Assembly (NCBI RefSeq): GCF_006968745.1
Contig: NZ_CP030118.1
Coordinates: forward strand, 372,001-436,000
DNA length: 64,000 nt
DNA from: Brasilonema sennae CENA114
Lineage (GTDB): Bacteria > Cyanobacteriota > Cyanobacteriia > Cyanobacteriales > Nostocaceae
Reading direction: 5' to 3'
In this document: positions 18,531 through 28,352 of the stretch, piece after piece
Position numbering within the stretch: the first letter of the stretch is position 1
Layout of the letters: each line of letters starts with the position of its first letter
The notes under the pieces: model-generated
What the model saw: the letters and a program-made list of their open reading frames with translations, nothing else
What the model was told of the DNA's origin: nothing
Database searches by the model: none
Translations under genes and position numbers: made by a program

Positions 18531-21410
18531 TTACAGAATTTGGTCGATCACGGTTTTTAGGGTAGCTAAACCAGATTGAACATCTTTGCCAAGATGGATG
18601 CGCAATGCCCGTCGCTCACGTTCCGCTAAAACCTGAAAATCCCCTCGTGCTTGAGCCGCTTTCACAACTCCGAATGTATATTTCTGCTGAGGAACGGGAA
18701 TGTCCGTGGCATCATCACAGGTGATTTGGAGAAAAACGCCACTGTTTGGTCCACCCTTGTAAGCCTGCCCTGTGGAGTGCAAGAAGCGGGGACCAAAGCC
18801 AAGGCAAGTGGCGACTTGCTTTGCATCCCGAATTTTTTCTCGAATGGCTTGTAGCTGCGCTTGGTGTATATCATTGCGCTCGATATATGCAAGCAGTGCA
18901 AAATAATCTCCCGCCTGTAGTCGATTCAAATGGGCACGCAGATAATTAACCAACGATTGATCCGTTCCTACTGCCTCTGTCAGTGCAGCGGCATTTTTTG
19001 GATCAGTGAATAATTGAATGCCATCTACCGTGAAGATTGGGCTTTCGGGCGGCAGTTTTCCGTTTTTCTCGTATTCAGCTGTTAACTGGCGGGTAACAAT
19101 TTTGCTGGCTTCAACATCCGGTTGGTTAAAGGCATTGATACCAATGATGGAACCGGCTACAGCAGTCGCAACTTCCCAGCGGAAAAACTCCTGACCAACT
19201 TGGTAGGGATCGGCAACGGTAATCCGAACCACAGGTTGTCCTGCCTGCTCCAATGCCGTGACAGCAGCGTCTTGAGTAGAATCAGGAGCAGAGTCTAAGC
19301 GAATGTAAGCAAAGATGCGGTCACTCCCATACACATCTGGAGTTCCTAACGGTTCTCGATCCACTGGAATCAATCCCTTACCGTCTTTCCCTGTAGACTC
19401 TGCCAACAGTTGCTCCAACCATGCGCCCAAGTCTGCAATTCCCGGTGACGTGATCAGCGTGACTTTGTCTCGTCCTTGCTTTGCCAGAACACCCAGAATG
19501 GTTCCCAACACAACGCCGGGATTCTCTTTCGCTGGAACGGATGATGCACAAGAATGCACCATGACTTCAGCCGTATCCAAGAACTTTGCTACATCCACTC
19601 CAATCGCCGCCGCAGGTACCATGCCAAAGTTGGATAAAGCAGAATAGCGACCGCCGATACTGGGTACACCAAAGAAGACATGGCGGAAGTCATCGCCTTC
19701 AGCAATGTGTTGCAGTTTAGAACCGGGATCAGTTACGGCAATAAAGCGATTGCCTGCTGATTCTGCACCCAGAATTTGCTGCACACGATCAAAGAAGTAT
19801 TGTTTGAAAATATTTGGCTCCAGTGTACTGCCAGACTTACTCGACACTACGAATAGTGTTTTGGTGAGGTCAATCTGACTTTCGATCGCTTTGATCTGAG
19901 CTGGATCGGTAGAATCGAGTACGAGCAGTTCGGGAAATCCTTGTGCCTTACCAAAAGTGAGCTTCATCACCTCTGGGCAGAGCGAAGAGCCACCCATGCC
20001 TAATAATAACACATGGGAGAATTTTAGGTTTTGGACTTCTTGCGCGAGTTGCTTAAGACGAGCCAGGTGTGCAAGTTGGTCTTCAGTAATGCCGAGCCAA
20101 CCCAACCATTTGTTTTCATCTGCTCCTGTCCACAAGCTTGCATCCTGTGCCCATAGGCGACGAATCTTGCCATTCTTCTGCCAATCGTCTAGAGATGCTT
20201 GAACAGTAGTATTCAGCGCATCAGGCAATTTGTAGGTTAGGCGATCGAGCTTTCCACCAAGAATTGCTGTCCGCTTTTTCTCGACTGTACCTAACAATTG
20301 GTCAAAGGCATCCATGAAAAGTTGCACCCCTTCTGCCAATAATTTGTCTGTAATCTGCTGTAAAGAAATTCCTGCTTTCTGTAGCTTTGATAACGTCGAT
20401 TGAGCATCATCAACACTTTCAGTCAAACTAGACTTCGGATGTCCATGATCGCGGAAGGCAGATAGGGTGGCTGGTGGAATTGTATTTACAGTGTCGGAAC
20501 CAATCAGTTCTTCAACATACAACACATCACTATAATGGGGGTTCTTTGTACCTGTGCTTGCCCACAATAGCCGTTGGGTTTGTGCGCCTTGGCTGGCTAA
20601 TTTTTGCCATCGACTAGAGCTGTATGTGTTCTGATAGTGCTTATATGCAAGTTTGGCATTGGCGATCGCCACTTTGCCCAGTAAGCTTTTGAGCAAATCA
20701 CGTTGAACTGCATCGGTTGTAGTTTTAAGTTGAGCCGTAATCTGGTTATCAACTGCGGTATCAATCCGACTGACAAAGACGCTAGCGACGCTGGCAATGC
20801 GGGTGATGTCTCCACCTTTGGCTGCCAGCAACTCTAAACCAGTCATGTAGGCATTGGCAACCTGTTCATAAACATCTTGAGCAAACAGCAGCGTGACATT
20901 CACATTAATGCCTTCACTGATGAGCTGCTCAATTGCAGGAATTCCAGCAGGTGTTGCAGGCACTTTAATCATCAAATTCGGACGATCAACCTCCTGCCAT
21001 AGTCTGCGAGCTTCTGAAATAGTTTGTTGAGTATCGTTTGCTAGATAAGGTGAAACCTCCAGACTGACATAGCCATCACGCCGATTGGTTTGTTCGTATA
21101 TAGGTCTCAAAATATCTGCGGTTGCTTGAATATCCGCGATTGCAAAGGACTCATATAGCGACATGACATTCTTATCTTGACTTTGCTCGCTTGTGGTTAA
21201 AGCCGAATCGTAATCGGTACTACCTGCGATCGCTTTTTCAAAGATAGAAGGATTCGAGGTGACACCCCGCAAACCATCCTCATCAATCAACTTTTGCAGT
21301 TCTCCGCTAGTAATTAAACTGCGACGAATATAGTCTAACCAGACAGATTGTCCGTAGGATTGTAACGACTGCAAAGGGTTCTTTGTCTTTGATGCTTGTA
21401 CATTAATCAT
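18531..21410 (-). CDS. tal-pgi: Bifunctional transaldolase / glucose-6-phosphate isomerase
   Basis: This 959-residue fusion joins two pathway enzymes. Residues ~1-370 are transaldolase: SVWLDYIRRSLITSGELQ, GLRGVTSNPSIFEKAIAGS, and the Schiff-base lysine in NLMIKVPATPAGIPA. Residues ~400-959 are phosphoglucose isomerase: HVLLLGMGGSSLCPEV, FVVSSKSGSTLEPNIFKQYF, and KGLIPVDREPLGTPDVYG. Fused Tal-Pgi proteins are known in several bacteria and would recycle sedoheptulose and glyceraldehyde phosphates back to glucose 6-phosphate for Zwf. The start at ATG 21410 (MINVQASKTKNPLQS) is chosen because family homology begins there with AAGGA upstream. An extension to 21455 is possible. It follows tkt by 49 bp. 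Confidence 0.93.
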   Translation of the reverse strand: MINVQASKTKNPLQSLQSYGQSVWLDYIRRSLITSGELQKLIDEDGLRGVTSNPSIFEKAIAGSTDYDSALTTSEQSQDKNVMSLYESFAIADIQATADILRPIYEQTNRRDGYVSLEVSPYLANDTQQTISEARRLWQEVDRPNLMIKVPATPAGIPAIEQLISEGINVNVTLLFAQDVYEQVANAYMTGLELLAAKGGDITRIASVASVFVSRIDTAVDNQITAQLKTTTDAVQRDLLKSLLGKVAIANAKLAYKHYQNTYSSSRWQKLASQGAQTQRLLWASTGTKNPHYSDVLYVEELIGSDTVNTIPPATLSAFRDHGHPKSSLTESVDDAQSTLSKLQKAGISLQQITDKLLAEGVQLFMDAFDQLLGTVEKKRTAILGGKLDRLTYKLPDALNTTVQASLDDWQKNGKIRRLWAQDASLWTGADENKWLGWLGITEDQLAHLARLKQLAQEVQNLKFSHVLLLGMGGSSLCPEVMKLTFGKAQGFPELLVLDSTDPAQIKAIESQIDLTKTLFVVSSKSGSTLEPNIFKQYFFDRVQQILGAESAGNRFIAVTDPGSKLQHIAEGDDFRHVFFGVPSIGGRYSALSNFGMVPAAAIGVDVAKFLDTAEVMVHSCASSVPAKENPGVVLGTILGVLAKQGRDKVTLITSPGIADLGAWLEQLLAESTGKDGKGLIPVDREPLGTPDVYGSDRIFAYIRLDSAPDSTQDAAVTALEQAGQPVVRITVADPYQVGQEFFRWEVATAVAGSIIGINAFNQPDVEASKIVTRQLTAEYEKNGKLPPESPIFTVDGIQLFTDPKNAAALTEAVGTDQSLVNYLRAHLNRLQAGDYFALLAYIERNDIHQAQLQAIREKIRDAKQVATCLGFGPRFLHSTGQAYKGGPNSGVFLQITCDDATDIPVPQQKYTFGVVKAAQARGDFQVLAERERRALRIHLGKDVQSGLATLKTVIDQIL

Positions 21411-21459
21411 CAGTTCACATCCTTGTTGAATTAACACAAATTTGCAAGAATACAAAACT

Positions 21460-23535
21460 TCAGCTTGCTAACTGGGCTTTTGCAGCTGCAACAACCTGAT
21501 TTGGAGTAAAGCCAAACTTGCGCTGCAATTCTTTCAGGGGCGCTGAAGCACCAAACGTATGCATGACAATGCGAGCACCTCTAGAACCGACATACTCGCC
21601 CCAGCCAAACGTCGATGCTTGTTCCACACAGACACGAGCAGTCACCGCAGGTGGAATCACACTATCGCGGTAGTCCTGACTTTGCTGCTCAAACAGCTCC
21701 CACGATGGCATACTCACAACCCGCGCTTTTATCCCTTCGGTCTTAAGTTGTTCATACGCTTCAATGCAAAGCGAAACTTCGCTTCCAGTTGCTAGCAGCA
21801 GCACATTGGGTTGACCATCTTCTGCATCTGCCAAAATATAAGCTCCTTTAGCCAAACCGGATGCCGCCGCATACTGAGTGCGATCAAACGTGGGTAATGC
21901 CTGTCGAGTCAGCACCAGCACGACTGGTTGATGCTGCAACTGCATAATCACTCGCCATGCTTCCACAACTTCGTTAGCATCAGCAGGTCGTAGGGTAATC
22001 AGTCCCGGAATCGCTCGCAACGAAGCCAACTGCTCAACGGGTTGATGAGTTGGGCCATCTTCACCTACCCCAATCGAGTCATGTGTGAAGATGTAAATGA
22101 CTGGAATCTCCATTAACGCGCTGAGGCGAATGGATGGACGGCAGTAGTCGCTGAAAATAAAGAACCCGGAACCATAGGGACGCACTTTGCTGAGCGAGAG
22201 TCCGTTGAGAATCGCCGCCATTGCGTGTTCGCGGATGCCAAAATGAAAGTTACGTCCGGAGCGATCGCCCGCGCTAAAATCTCCTGCTCCATCAAAGGTG
22301 AGCCGTGTTTTGGTGGAGGGAGCCAAGTCAGCAGAGCCGCCAATCAGCCAAGGGATCTGTTGGGCGATCGCATTCAGCACCTTTGCAGAAGCATCCCGTC
22401 CAGAAACTCCTTTTGCATCAGTTGGAAACGTTGGCAATGCGGCTTCCCAACTATCACGAAGTTGGCGATGTTGCATTTTGTGAAGTTGGTTTGCCATTTC
22501 TGGATACACAGCAGCATATTCATTGAAGGTGTGTATCCATTGCTCGCGCAGTTTGTGTCCTCGCTGTCCCAGTTGCGTCTGGAAGTGTTCGCGCACGCCA
22601 TCAGGAACGAAAAACTTCGCATCTTCTGGCCAGCCGTAACTGCGTTTTGTTAACCGGATTTCGTCTTCTCCCAACGGTTCTCCGTGAGCTGCACTGGTAT
22701 CTTGTTTGTGCGGTGCTCCATATCCAATATGGCTATCGATAATGATCAAGGTAGGGCGGTCGTGAGTTTGCTCAAAGGTGTTGAATGCTTGTTCCAGTGC
22801 ATTGAGATCATTGGCATCACTGACACGAAGGATGTTCCAGCCATAGGCTAGAAACCGAGTGCCCACATCATCATTAAAGGTTAAATTGGTGTGTCCTTCA
22901 ATAGTGATGTGATTGTTGTCGTAAATCCAGCACAGGTTCCTTAGCCGGAGATGTCCTGCTAAGGAAGCTGCTTCGTTGGAGATGCCCTCCATCATGCAGC
23001 CGTCTCCACATAGAGCATAAACGTTGTAGTTGAATAGCTCGAAGTCAGGTCGATTAAAATATTGCGCCATCCACTGTCCGGCGATCGCCATCCCCACACT
23101 CGTTGCTACTCCTTGCCCCAATGGTCCTGTCGTGGTTTCAACTCCAGAAGTCCAGCGATATTCAGGATGACCAGGACATTTACTATCAAGTTGACGGAAG
23201 CGCTTAATATCATCCAGTGTAACAGATGGCTCACCTAATTGCTCATACTTAGCATTAACTGCTTTGACACCAGTTAAATGTAACAACGAATATAGCAGCA
23301 TGGAGGCATGACCGTTCGAGAGCACGAAGCGATCGCGATTTGCCCAAATGGGATCTTCGGGGTCGAACCGTAAAAATCGCTGCCATAAACAGTAGGCGAC
23401 AGGAGCCATTGCCATTGGTGTACCTGGATGCCCAGAGTTTGCCTGCTGCACCGCATCCATTGATAGGGTACGAATCGTGTTAATGCACAGCTCATCGAGT
23501 TGAGTTTGATTTGCAATTTGAGTTTGAGCAATCAC
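21460..23535 (-). CDS. tkt: Transketolase
   Basis: The 691-residue thiamine-diphosphate enzyme moves two-carbon units between sugar phosphates in the non-oxidative pentose phosphate pathway and the Calvin cycle. It contains SGHPGTPMAMAPVAY near residue 35, SNGHASMLLYSLLHL, the ThDP motif GDGCMMEGISNEAASLAGH with DNNHITIEG near 170-210, the pyrimidine-domain GIREHAMAAILNG, and DSIGVGEDGPTHQPVEQLAS. The start is GTG 23535 with AAGGAG ten bases before it. It opens the - strand sugar run and precedes tal-pgi. A second, photosynthetic tkt would normally be present elsewhere in a cyanobacterium, so this copy is probably the catabolic paralogue. Confidence 0.96.
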   Translation of the reverse strand: MIAQTQIANQTQLDELCINTIRTLSMDAVQQANSGHPGTPMAMAPVAYCLWQRFLRFDPEDPIWANRDRFVLSNGHASMLLYSLLHLTGVKAVNAKYEQLGEPSVTLDDIKRFRQLDSKCPGHPEYRWTSGVETTTGPLGQGVATSVGMAIAGQWMAQYFNRPDFELFNYNVYALCGDGCMMEGISNEAASLAGHLRLRNLCWIYDNNHITIEGHTNLTFNDDVGTRFLAYGWNILRVSDANDLNALEQAFNTFEQTHDRPTLIIIDSHIGYGAPHKQDTSAAHGEPLGEDEIRLTKRSYGWPEDAKFFVPDGVREHFQTQLGQRGHKLREQWIHTFNEYAAVYPEMANQLHKMQHRQLRDSWEAALPTFPTDAKGVSGRDASAKVLNAIAQQIPWLIGGSADLAPSTKTRLTFDGAGDFSAGDRSGRNFHFGIREHAMAAILNGLSLSKVRPYGSGFFIFSDYCRPSIRLSALMEIPVIYIFTHDSIGVGEDGPTHQPVEQLASLRAIPGLITLRPADANEVVEAWRVIMQLQHQPVVLVLTRQALPTFDRTQYAAASGLAKGAYILADAEDGQPNVLLLATGSEVSLCIEAYEQLKTEGIKARVVSMPSWELFEQQSQDYRDSVIPPAVTARVCVEQASTFGWGEYVGSRGARIVMHTFGASAPLKELQRKFGFTPNQVVAAAKAQLAS

Positions 23536-23651
23536 TGCTTTTTCTCCTTAGGGTAGTAAGCTAAATTCATAGAAAGGATTACCGATGTAAACTATTTACT
23601 TCGTAAATGTAGATTTATAAATCATATTGAGTTTTTTGAAGCTGAAAAAAT

Positions 23652-24287
23652 CTACTTAAGTAATTCCAGAACACCTTCTGAAATTAACTGCACCGCGATT
23701 GCTAAAATCAAAAATCCCAGAATGCGATTGAATGCGCCCATACCTGTTGCTCCAAACTTCTCAATTAGTGGCTCTCCTAAAACCAGAAACAAATAAACTA
23801 ACAGTCCTAATAGTAAAATTCCTGTAATGCAGCCCAGTTGTTCAATCCAGTGATGCGTTTGAGTTGAGAGTCCGATCACAACTCCAATAGCACCCGGACC
23901 GCTAATCATCGGAATTGCCATCGGTGTAAAGGAAACGTCTTCCTTGTCTATGGCTTCTTGATGTTCTTGCTTGGTTAATCGTGGGTGAGCAGTTACCATT
24001 TCCCATGCGGTATGAGCAACAATCAGACCGCCTGCAATTCGCAAAACTCCCAATGAAATGCCCAAAAAGCTGAGAATGAATTTACCTACCAGGAACGATA
24101 TAATTAGCACTGCTGTGACATTCAAAGCTGTTTTACGAGCTTGGATGAGTCGAAACTTGGGAGAGTCTTCTGCTGTTAAGCTGTAGAAAAAAGCTACAGC
24201 ACCGATAGGATTCGCGATAGGAAAAAGTGCCCCGAAAGCCTTTACGGTAAACATTAGAAGTGTGTGTTCTGTGATTAAATTAACCAT
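23652..24287 (-). CDS. MarC-family membrane protein
   Basis: From ATG 24287 the product is 211 residues with six predicted membrane segments: MFTVKAFGALFPIANPIGAV, VLIISFLVGKFILSFLG, LRIAGGLIVAHTAWEM, MISGPGAIGVVIGLS, CITGILLLGLLVYLFLV and ILGFLILAIAVQLISEGV. The NPIGAVAFF and PMISGPGAI segments are hallmarks of the MarC/UPF0056 family, once linked to multiple antibiotic resistance but without proven transport function. An in-frame start at 24308 is possible; neither has a good ribosome site. It lies 117 bp upstream of tkt in the same orientation, and 24309-24474 contains a repeat typical of filamentous cyanobacteria (CGATAGCGTTCGCGTAAGCG) but no gene. Confidence 0.87.
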   Translation of the reverse strand: MVNLITEHTLLMFTVKAFGALFPIANPIGAVAFFYSLTAEDSPKFRLIQARKTALNVTAVLIISFLVGKFILSFLGISLGVLRIAGGLIVAHTAWEMVTAHPRLTKQEHQEAIDKEDVSFTPMAIPMISGPGAIGVVIGLSTQTHHWIEQLGCITGILLLGLLVYLFLVLGEPLIEKFGATGMGAFNRILGFLILAIAVQLISEGVLELLK

Positions 24288-24474
24288 AAGGTATTTTCTT
24301 TGCATCATGCCTTCTGTGTGATTGTCTGTGCGATAGCGTTCGCGTAAGCGTGTCCCCTTGGGACTCAGCGCTGCTGGTTTCAGCAGATCGCAATGTGTTG
24401 CTAGAAGGTTGTACGAATATCGGTGGTGGGCACGGAACCAGAATTAGAGTGATATAAGACACTGCTGAAGATAG

Positions 24475-25071
24475 CTACCAGATGTAAAGCAACATAAACA
24501 AAATAATCCAAATAACATCAACGAAGTGCCAGAATAGGGAGACTGCACTCACGCCCTGATGACCCGCATTGTAATTACCGGGAACCAGGGAGCGTCCATA
24601 CATATACAGCAGCAACACCACGCCAGTAAAAACGTGCATTCCATGAAAGCCAGTCAGCAGATAGAAGGTTGCACCTGCCAGCCCTGCATCCAGTCCAAAG
24701 GGCATATTACGCCATTCAATCACCTGCCCAATCAGAAAAATCACACCCAATGCAGCAGTCAGTAACCACAGACGACGAAATTTAACCAGCTTGTGGCGAG
24801 CGATCGCTCGCTCTGCAAAATAGAGCACGATACTACTGGACACCAAAATAACGGTGTTAATTGCCGCTCTGGGAATATCTAACCCAGAAACTCCAGGTGG
24901 AAACCAAGTTGAATTTTTCCAACGAAGCAGCGCATAGGTGACAAAAAAGCTGACAAATATGATGCTCTCCGATAGGAGGAATATGGGAAACCCAAAGGCA
25001 AGATTATCCCGCTTAGGCGTTGAATTAAGGTTTTTTGAAAGCGAATTTCCTGAATCGAGCGGGCTTTCCAT
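24475..25071 (-). CDS. ctaE: Haem-copper oxidase subunit III (ARTO type)
   Basis: The 198-residue product has about five membrane helices: FGFPIFLLSESIIFVSFFVT, IPRAAINTVILVSSSIVLY, WLLTAALGVIFLIGQVIEW, FYLLTGFHGMHVFTGVVLLL and SLFWHFVDVIWIILFMLLYI. The last two carry the family signatures GFHGxHV and WHFVDVxW. A five-helix form without the first two helices is typical of this shorter bacterial class. Start ATG 25071 follows AGGAGG; a GTG one codon earlier is also possible. It is the last gene of a five-gene run, 32 bp after ctaD. Its partners define the complex type (see ctaC). Confidence 0.93.
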   Translation of the reverse strand: MESPLDSGNSLSKNLNSTPKRDNLAFGFPIFLLSESIIFVSFFVTYALLRWKNSTWFPPGVSGLDIPRAAINTVILVSSSIVLYFAERAIARHKLVKFRRLWLLTAALGVIFLIGQVIEWRNMPFGLDAGLAGATFYLLTGFHGMHVFTGVVLLLYMYGRSLVPGNYNAGHQGVSAVSLFWHFVDVIWIILFMLLYIW

Positions 25072-25103
25072 CACTGCCTCCTGAAAGGAAACGATAACGA
25101 CAC

Positions 25104-26747
25104 TTAGATAGACGACGGATCGGTAGTTAATCGGTGAGATTCTCCGTAACTATAAGGTTCTAAAGTCACGGTTGGAATTTCTTCAAAGTTTTCGAGTGGC
25201 GGCGGTGAGGAGGTTGTCCACTCTAGTCCAGTGGCATTCCAAGGATTATTAGGTGCTTTGCGTCCCCGTAACCAGGAGCTCACCATATTGGCAATAAAAG
25301 GTAAGGTGGACATGCCCAATAGAAAGGCTCCTAAACTAGCAACTATATTCCATCCGGTGTACTGCGGGTCGTAGGAGGCGATGCGGCGCACCATTCCCTG
25401 TAAGCCGAGCGGGTGCATCGGAAAGAAGTTGAGGTTCGCGCCGATAAAAGTGAGCCAGAAGTGCAGTTTGCCCCACCCCTCGGAGTACATACGTCCAGTT
25501 ATTTTGGGAAACCAGTAGTAGATTCCCGCATATATTGCCATACTAACGGTATTAAATACTACATAATGAAAGTGCCCAACGACAAAATGAGTATTGTTAA
25601 CATGAATATCAAAGGGTACAGCAGCCAGCATCACTCCGGTAATGCCCGCAAACAGAAACATGGCGACACCGCCCAAAGCAAACAGCATCGGGGTTTTGAA
25701 ATGCAGTTTGCCCCGCCAAACGGTCGCAGTCCAGGCAAACACTTTGATTCCTGTCGGCACTGCCACCAACATTGATGTTGCCATGAACAACATTCGCATC
25801 CAGTTGGGGGTGGCGCTAGCAAACATATGATGCGCCCAAACAAGGGTGCTGATCCCAGAAATGAGCAGGGAGGAAACGGCAACGGTTTTATAGCCAAACA
25901 AGGGTTTGCGAGCAAAGGCAGGAATAACTTCTGAGAATACTCCAAAGGCAGGCAACGCCATGACATACACAGCCGGATGAGAGTAAAACCAGAACAAGTG
26001 CTGGTAGATCATCGGATCACCCTGCTTAAAGGGACTGAAAAAGTCGGTACCCAAAGAAAGATCGAACAGCAGCAGAATAGCTGCACCCGTGAGGGCAGGT
26101 AGGCAAAACAATTGCAGCAGTTGAGCACTGAGAGTTGTCCAGACATAAACTGGCATCCGAAAAAAGGTCATTCCTGGTGCCCGCATTCGCACAATGGTGG
26201 TGACTAAGTTCACACCGCCCATAATGGATGAGACTCCAGAGATTGTCACTGCCAGTAACCAGATAAATTCTCCGTTGATCAAGTGTCCTGACGGGTTCTG
26301 AATGCTCACCGGAGGATAAGACCACCAGCCTGCCTGAGCCGTGCCACTGGGCAAGAAAAAGCTGAACAACAGCAAGATCCCCACAACTGGAATCAGCCAA
26401 AAGGCGATCGCATTCAGCACCGGAAACGCCGTCTCTCGCGCCCCAATCATCAGTGGCACCAGATAGTTCGCTAATCCCACATTTGCTGGAAAGATCCACA
26501 GAAAGATCATGATCGTGCCGTGCATTGTGAACAGACCATTGTAAAGGGAGCGATTAACGACATCTAATTGTGGGGTGAGCAGTTCGGCACGAATAATCAT
26601 GGCGAATAAGCCGCCAAACAGGAAGAAGATAAATGCTGTAACTAAATACTGAACACCAATTACCTTATGGTCGGTGCTGAAGCTGAAGTAGCGCTTCCAA
26701 TCAGTTTGTTCAGGCTCACTAGCACTTTTAATGGAGATATTTGTCAT
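25104..26747 (-). CDS. ctaD: Haem-copper oxidase subunit I (ARTO type)
   Basis: The 547-residue catalytic subunit has the expected 12 helices. Ligands visible are the low-spin haem histidine in FTMHGTIMIFLW (near residue 75), CuB histidine and cross-linked tyrosine in FYSHPAVYVMALP, the CuB pair in VWAHHMF, and the two haem histidines in VGHFHYVVF. It therefore keeps all residues for O2 reduction. The C-terminal tail (~50 residues, ending TTDPSSI) is soluble. Proton-channel D and K segments cannot be judged confidently without alignment. It lies between ctaC and ctaE on one transcript. Since subunit II lacks CuA, electrons probably come from quinol. Confidence 0.95.
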   Translation of the reverse strand: MTNISIKSASEPEQTDWKRYFSFSTDHKVIGVQYLVTAFIFFLFGGLFAMIIRAELLTPQLDVVNRSLYNGLFTMHGTIMIFLWIFPANVGLANYLVPLMIGARETAFPVLNAIAFWLIPVVGILLLFSFFLPSGTAQAGWWSYPPVSIQNPSGHLINGEFIWLLAVTISGVSSIMGGVNLVTTIVRMRAPGMTFFRMPVYVWTTLSAQLLQLFCLPALTGAAILLLFDLSLGTDFFSPFKQGDPMIYQHLFWFYSHPAVYVMALPAFGVFSEVIPAFARKPLFGYKTVAVSSLLISGISTLVWAHHMFASATPNWMRMLFMATSMLVAVPTGIKVFAWTATVWRGKLHFKTPMLFALGGVAMFLFAGITGVMLAAVPFDIHVNNTHFVVGHFHYVVFNTVSMAIYAGIYYWFPKITGRMYSEGWGKLHFWLTFIGANLNFFPMHPLGLQGMVRRIASYDPQYTGWNIVASLGAFLLGMSTLPFIANMVSSWLRGRKAPNNPWNATGLEWTTSSPPPLENFEEIPTVTLEPYSYGESHRLTTDPSSI

Positions 26748-26836
26748 TTAAGTAGTCGTGCAAAATTAAATTTATTGGTGGAGAGAGGGAACTCTTAACA
26801 GAGAAACAAGATGTGTAATTAATTTTGTAATGGTAC

Positions 26837-27724
26837 TTATTTATTCACAACGGGAGGTTGAGCAGGTGGAACGGTGTGCCAATTGCTCCTTAACGGTGTT
26901 TTGGGAGGTTGACTATGCTCAGATTTTGCGGGATTGATGGCTGGAACAGAGGGACGGGTAGCGGCTTGAGCTAACCACTGGTTGTAACGTTCAGGAGAAT
27001 CGACAAACACATTGGCTTCCATCAGCGCGAAATAAGTGCCGCTAAACTGAGAGTCGTGCAGTTGATATTGACCAATTCGATTTGGAGTAAATTTGAACGC
27101 GATCGTCTGATTCGGTACAATGTCCTGCTTAATGCGAAAGTTGGGCACATAGAAGCCATGCACCACATCTTCAGACTTCAACATTAGGTGAACAGGGCGG
27201 TTGACACGAATATGTAATTCTGTGCTGGTGACATTTTGGCTAGGATAGTGGAACGACCAAGACCACTGTTTGGCGATCACCTCAATTTGTTCAGTAGGCT
27301 GCATATTGCTACTACCTGTTTCAGCATAGGCGGGGGATTCCAACAGATGTAAATGAACCAGTGGCAAGGAACCGAGAATGTTCATGCGCTGGTAAATGTT
27401 ATAGCTATAGCCCGCAATCCAGATCACCAACAGAATTGGAATCACCGTCCAGGTAATCTCTAGCTTCAAATTGCCGCGAATGGCAGGTGCATCGCTCGTG
27501 TCGCTGGCTCGATAAAATAGAATTGAATAAACTAGCACTCCCATCACACTTAGAAAGACGATGGTTCCGAGTGTCACTAGGAAGCTAAACAAGTGACCTA
27601 CGGGTTCAGCCTCTGCTGCTGCCGCGATCGGGAGCCAATGATACGCTTGCTGTCCCATTGCATGACTGGTAAGAATGATCACGCCAACAAAAATAGCTAA
27701 TAGCGTAATGTTAAAGGTTCGCAT
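26837..27724 (-). CDS. ctaC: Haem-copper oxidase subunit II lacking the CuA site
   Basis: The 295-residue subunit II has a first hydrophobic segment (ITLLAIFVGVIILTSHAMG), a second helix pair (FSFLVTLGTIVFLSVMGVLV and LEITWTVIPILLVIWIAGYS) and a cupredoxin domain (AKQWSWSFHYPS, VHGFYVPNFRIKQDIVPNQ). The canonical CuA motif CxxxCxxxHxxM reads DSQFSGTYFALM here. Both cysteines and the histidine are replaced and only Met remains. This is what is known for the cyanobacterial alternative respiratory terminal oxidase (ARTO), thought to take electrons from quinol instead of cytochrome c. The C-terminal tail is proline-rich. It is located 7 bp after a DUF2231 gene. Symbol used for family membership only. 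Confidence 0.93.
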   Translation of the reverse strand: MRTFNITLLAIFVGVIILTSHAMGQQAYHWLPIAAAAEAEPVGHLFSFLVTLGTIVFLSVMGVLVYSILFYRASDTSDAPAIRGNLKLEITWTVIPILLVIWIAGYSYNIYQRMNILGSLPLVHLHLLESPAYAETGSSNMQPTEQIEVIAKQWSWSFHYPSQNVTSTELHIRVNRPVHLMLKSEDVVHGFYVPNFRIKQDIVPNQTIAFKFTPNRIGQYQLHDSQFSGTYFALMEANVFVDSPERYNQWLAQAATRPSVPAINPAKSEHSQPPKTPLRSNWHTVPPAQPPVVNK

Positions 27725-27731
27725 AATAAAA

Positions 27732-28352
27732 CTAGGGTTGCTGGAGGACTTGATTAGGGTTTTCGCCTTGCCGAATCAGATAAGCAGCCGTATTATGCAC
27801 GCCAAACTCGGCTCCCAATTGCGCTCCCAATGTGCCATGAACGAACATATATCCCAACATCAAAACGCCTGCTAACAGATAACTCAACTGAACCTGCTGA
27901 ACATTGTTTTTGCGCCAGCGAAAACGCTGATATCCTCGCCAAATGGTCATTGCCACAATCATGGTTAGCAATAACACTCCGCCTACACCATGCAACAGCA
28001 TGGTTGTACCTGCACCCAATCCCCAGGCACTTTTCATCTCTGCGGGAGGATCGGCTAGCAGGATCTCGAAAAAGCCTGCTGTCACGGTGAAAAAGGTGAT
28101 AACGGATGCCGCTACAGCGTTGTACCATGCCACGTCAAAAAAGTTAGACCGACTGACAGGCATTGAGAAGAACTTCAGAATTGGTCGTTCTAGCGGAAAT
28201 AACGTGCCTGCGATATCAAACGCGATCGCAATAATAAATAAACCTAAAGTCAGATGTACAAAATTCGGATGCAGCGGAAATCGATAGGGTAATCCATTTG
28301 CCCCCAATTCAATTCCCAATTGCTTTAATTGATCAATTAATTGTGGGTTCAT
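27732..28352 (-). CDS. DUF2231 membrane protein, second of pair
   Basis: The 206-residue protein starts at ATG 28352, overlapping the previous gene's TGA as ATGA, so translation is coupled. It has about four membrane helices: FVHLTLGLFIIAIAFDIAGT, WYNAVAASVITFFTVTAGFF, TMLLHGVGGVLLLTMIVAMT and LSYLLAGVLMLGYMFVHGTL. The motif LHPNFVHLTLGLF near the N-terminus and the histidines before helices 1, 3 and 4 match DUF2231 proteins, which might bind haem or quinone. Two such genes precede ARTO genes in other cyanobacteria, as I recall, and are presumed accessory subunits. It directly precedes ctaC. Confidence 0.87.
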   Translation of the reverse strand: MNPQLIDQLKQLGIELGANGLPYRFPLHPNFVHLTLGLFIIAIAFDIAGTLFPLERPILKFFSMPVSRSNFFDVAWYNAVAASVITFFTVTAGFFEILLADPPAEMKSAWGLGAGTTMLLHGVGGVLLLTMIVAMTIWRGYQRFRWRKNNVQQVQLSYLLAGVLMLGYMFVHGTLGAQLGAEFGVHNTAAYLIRQGENPNQVLQQP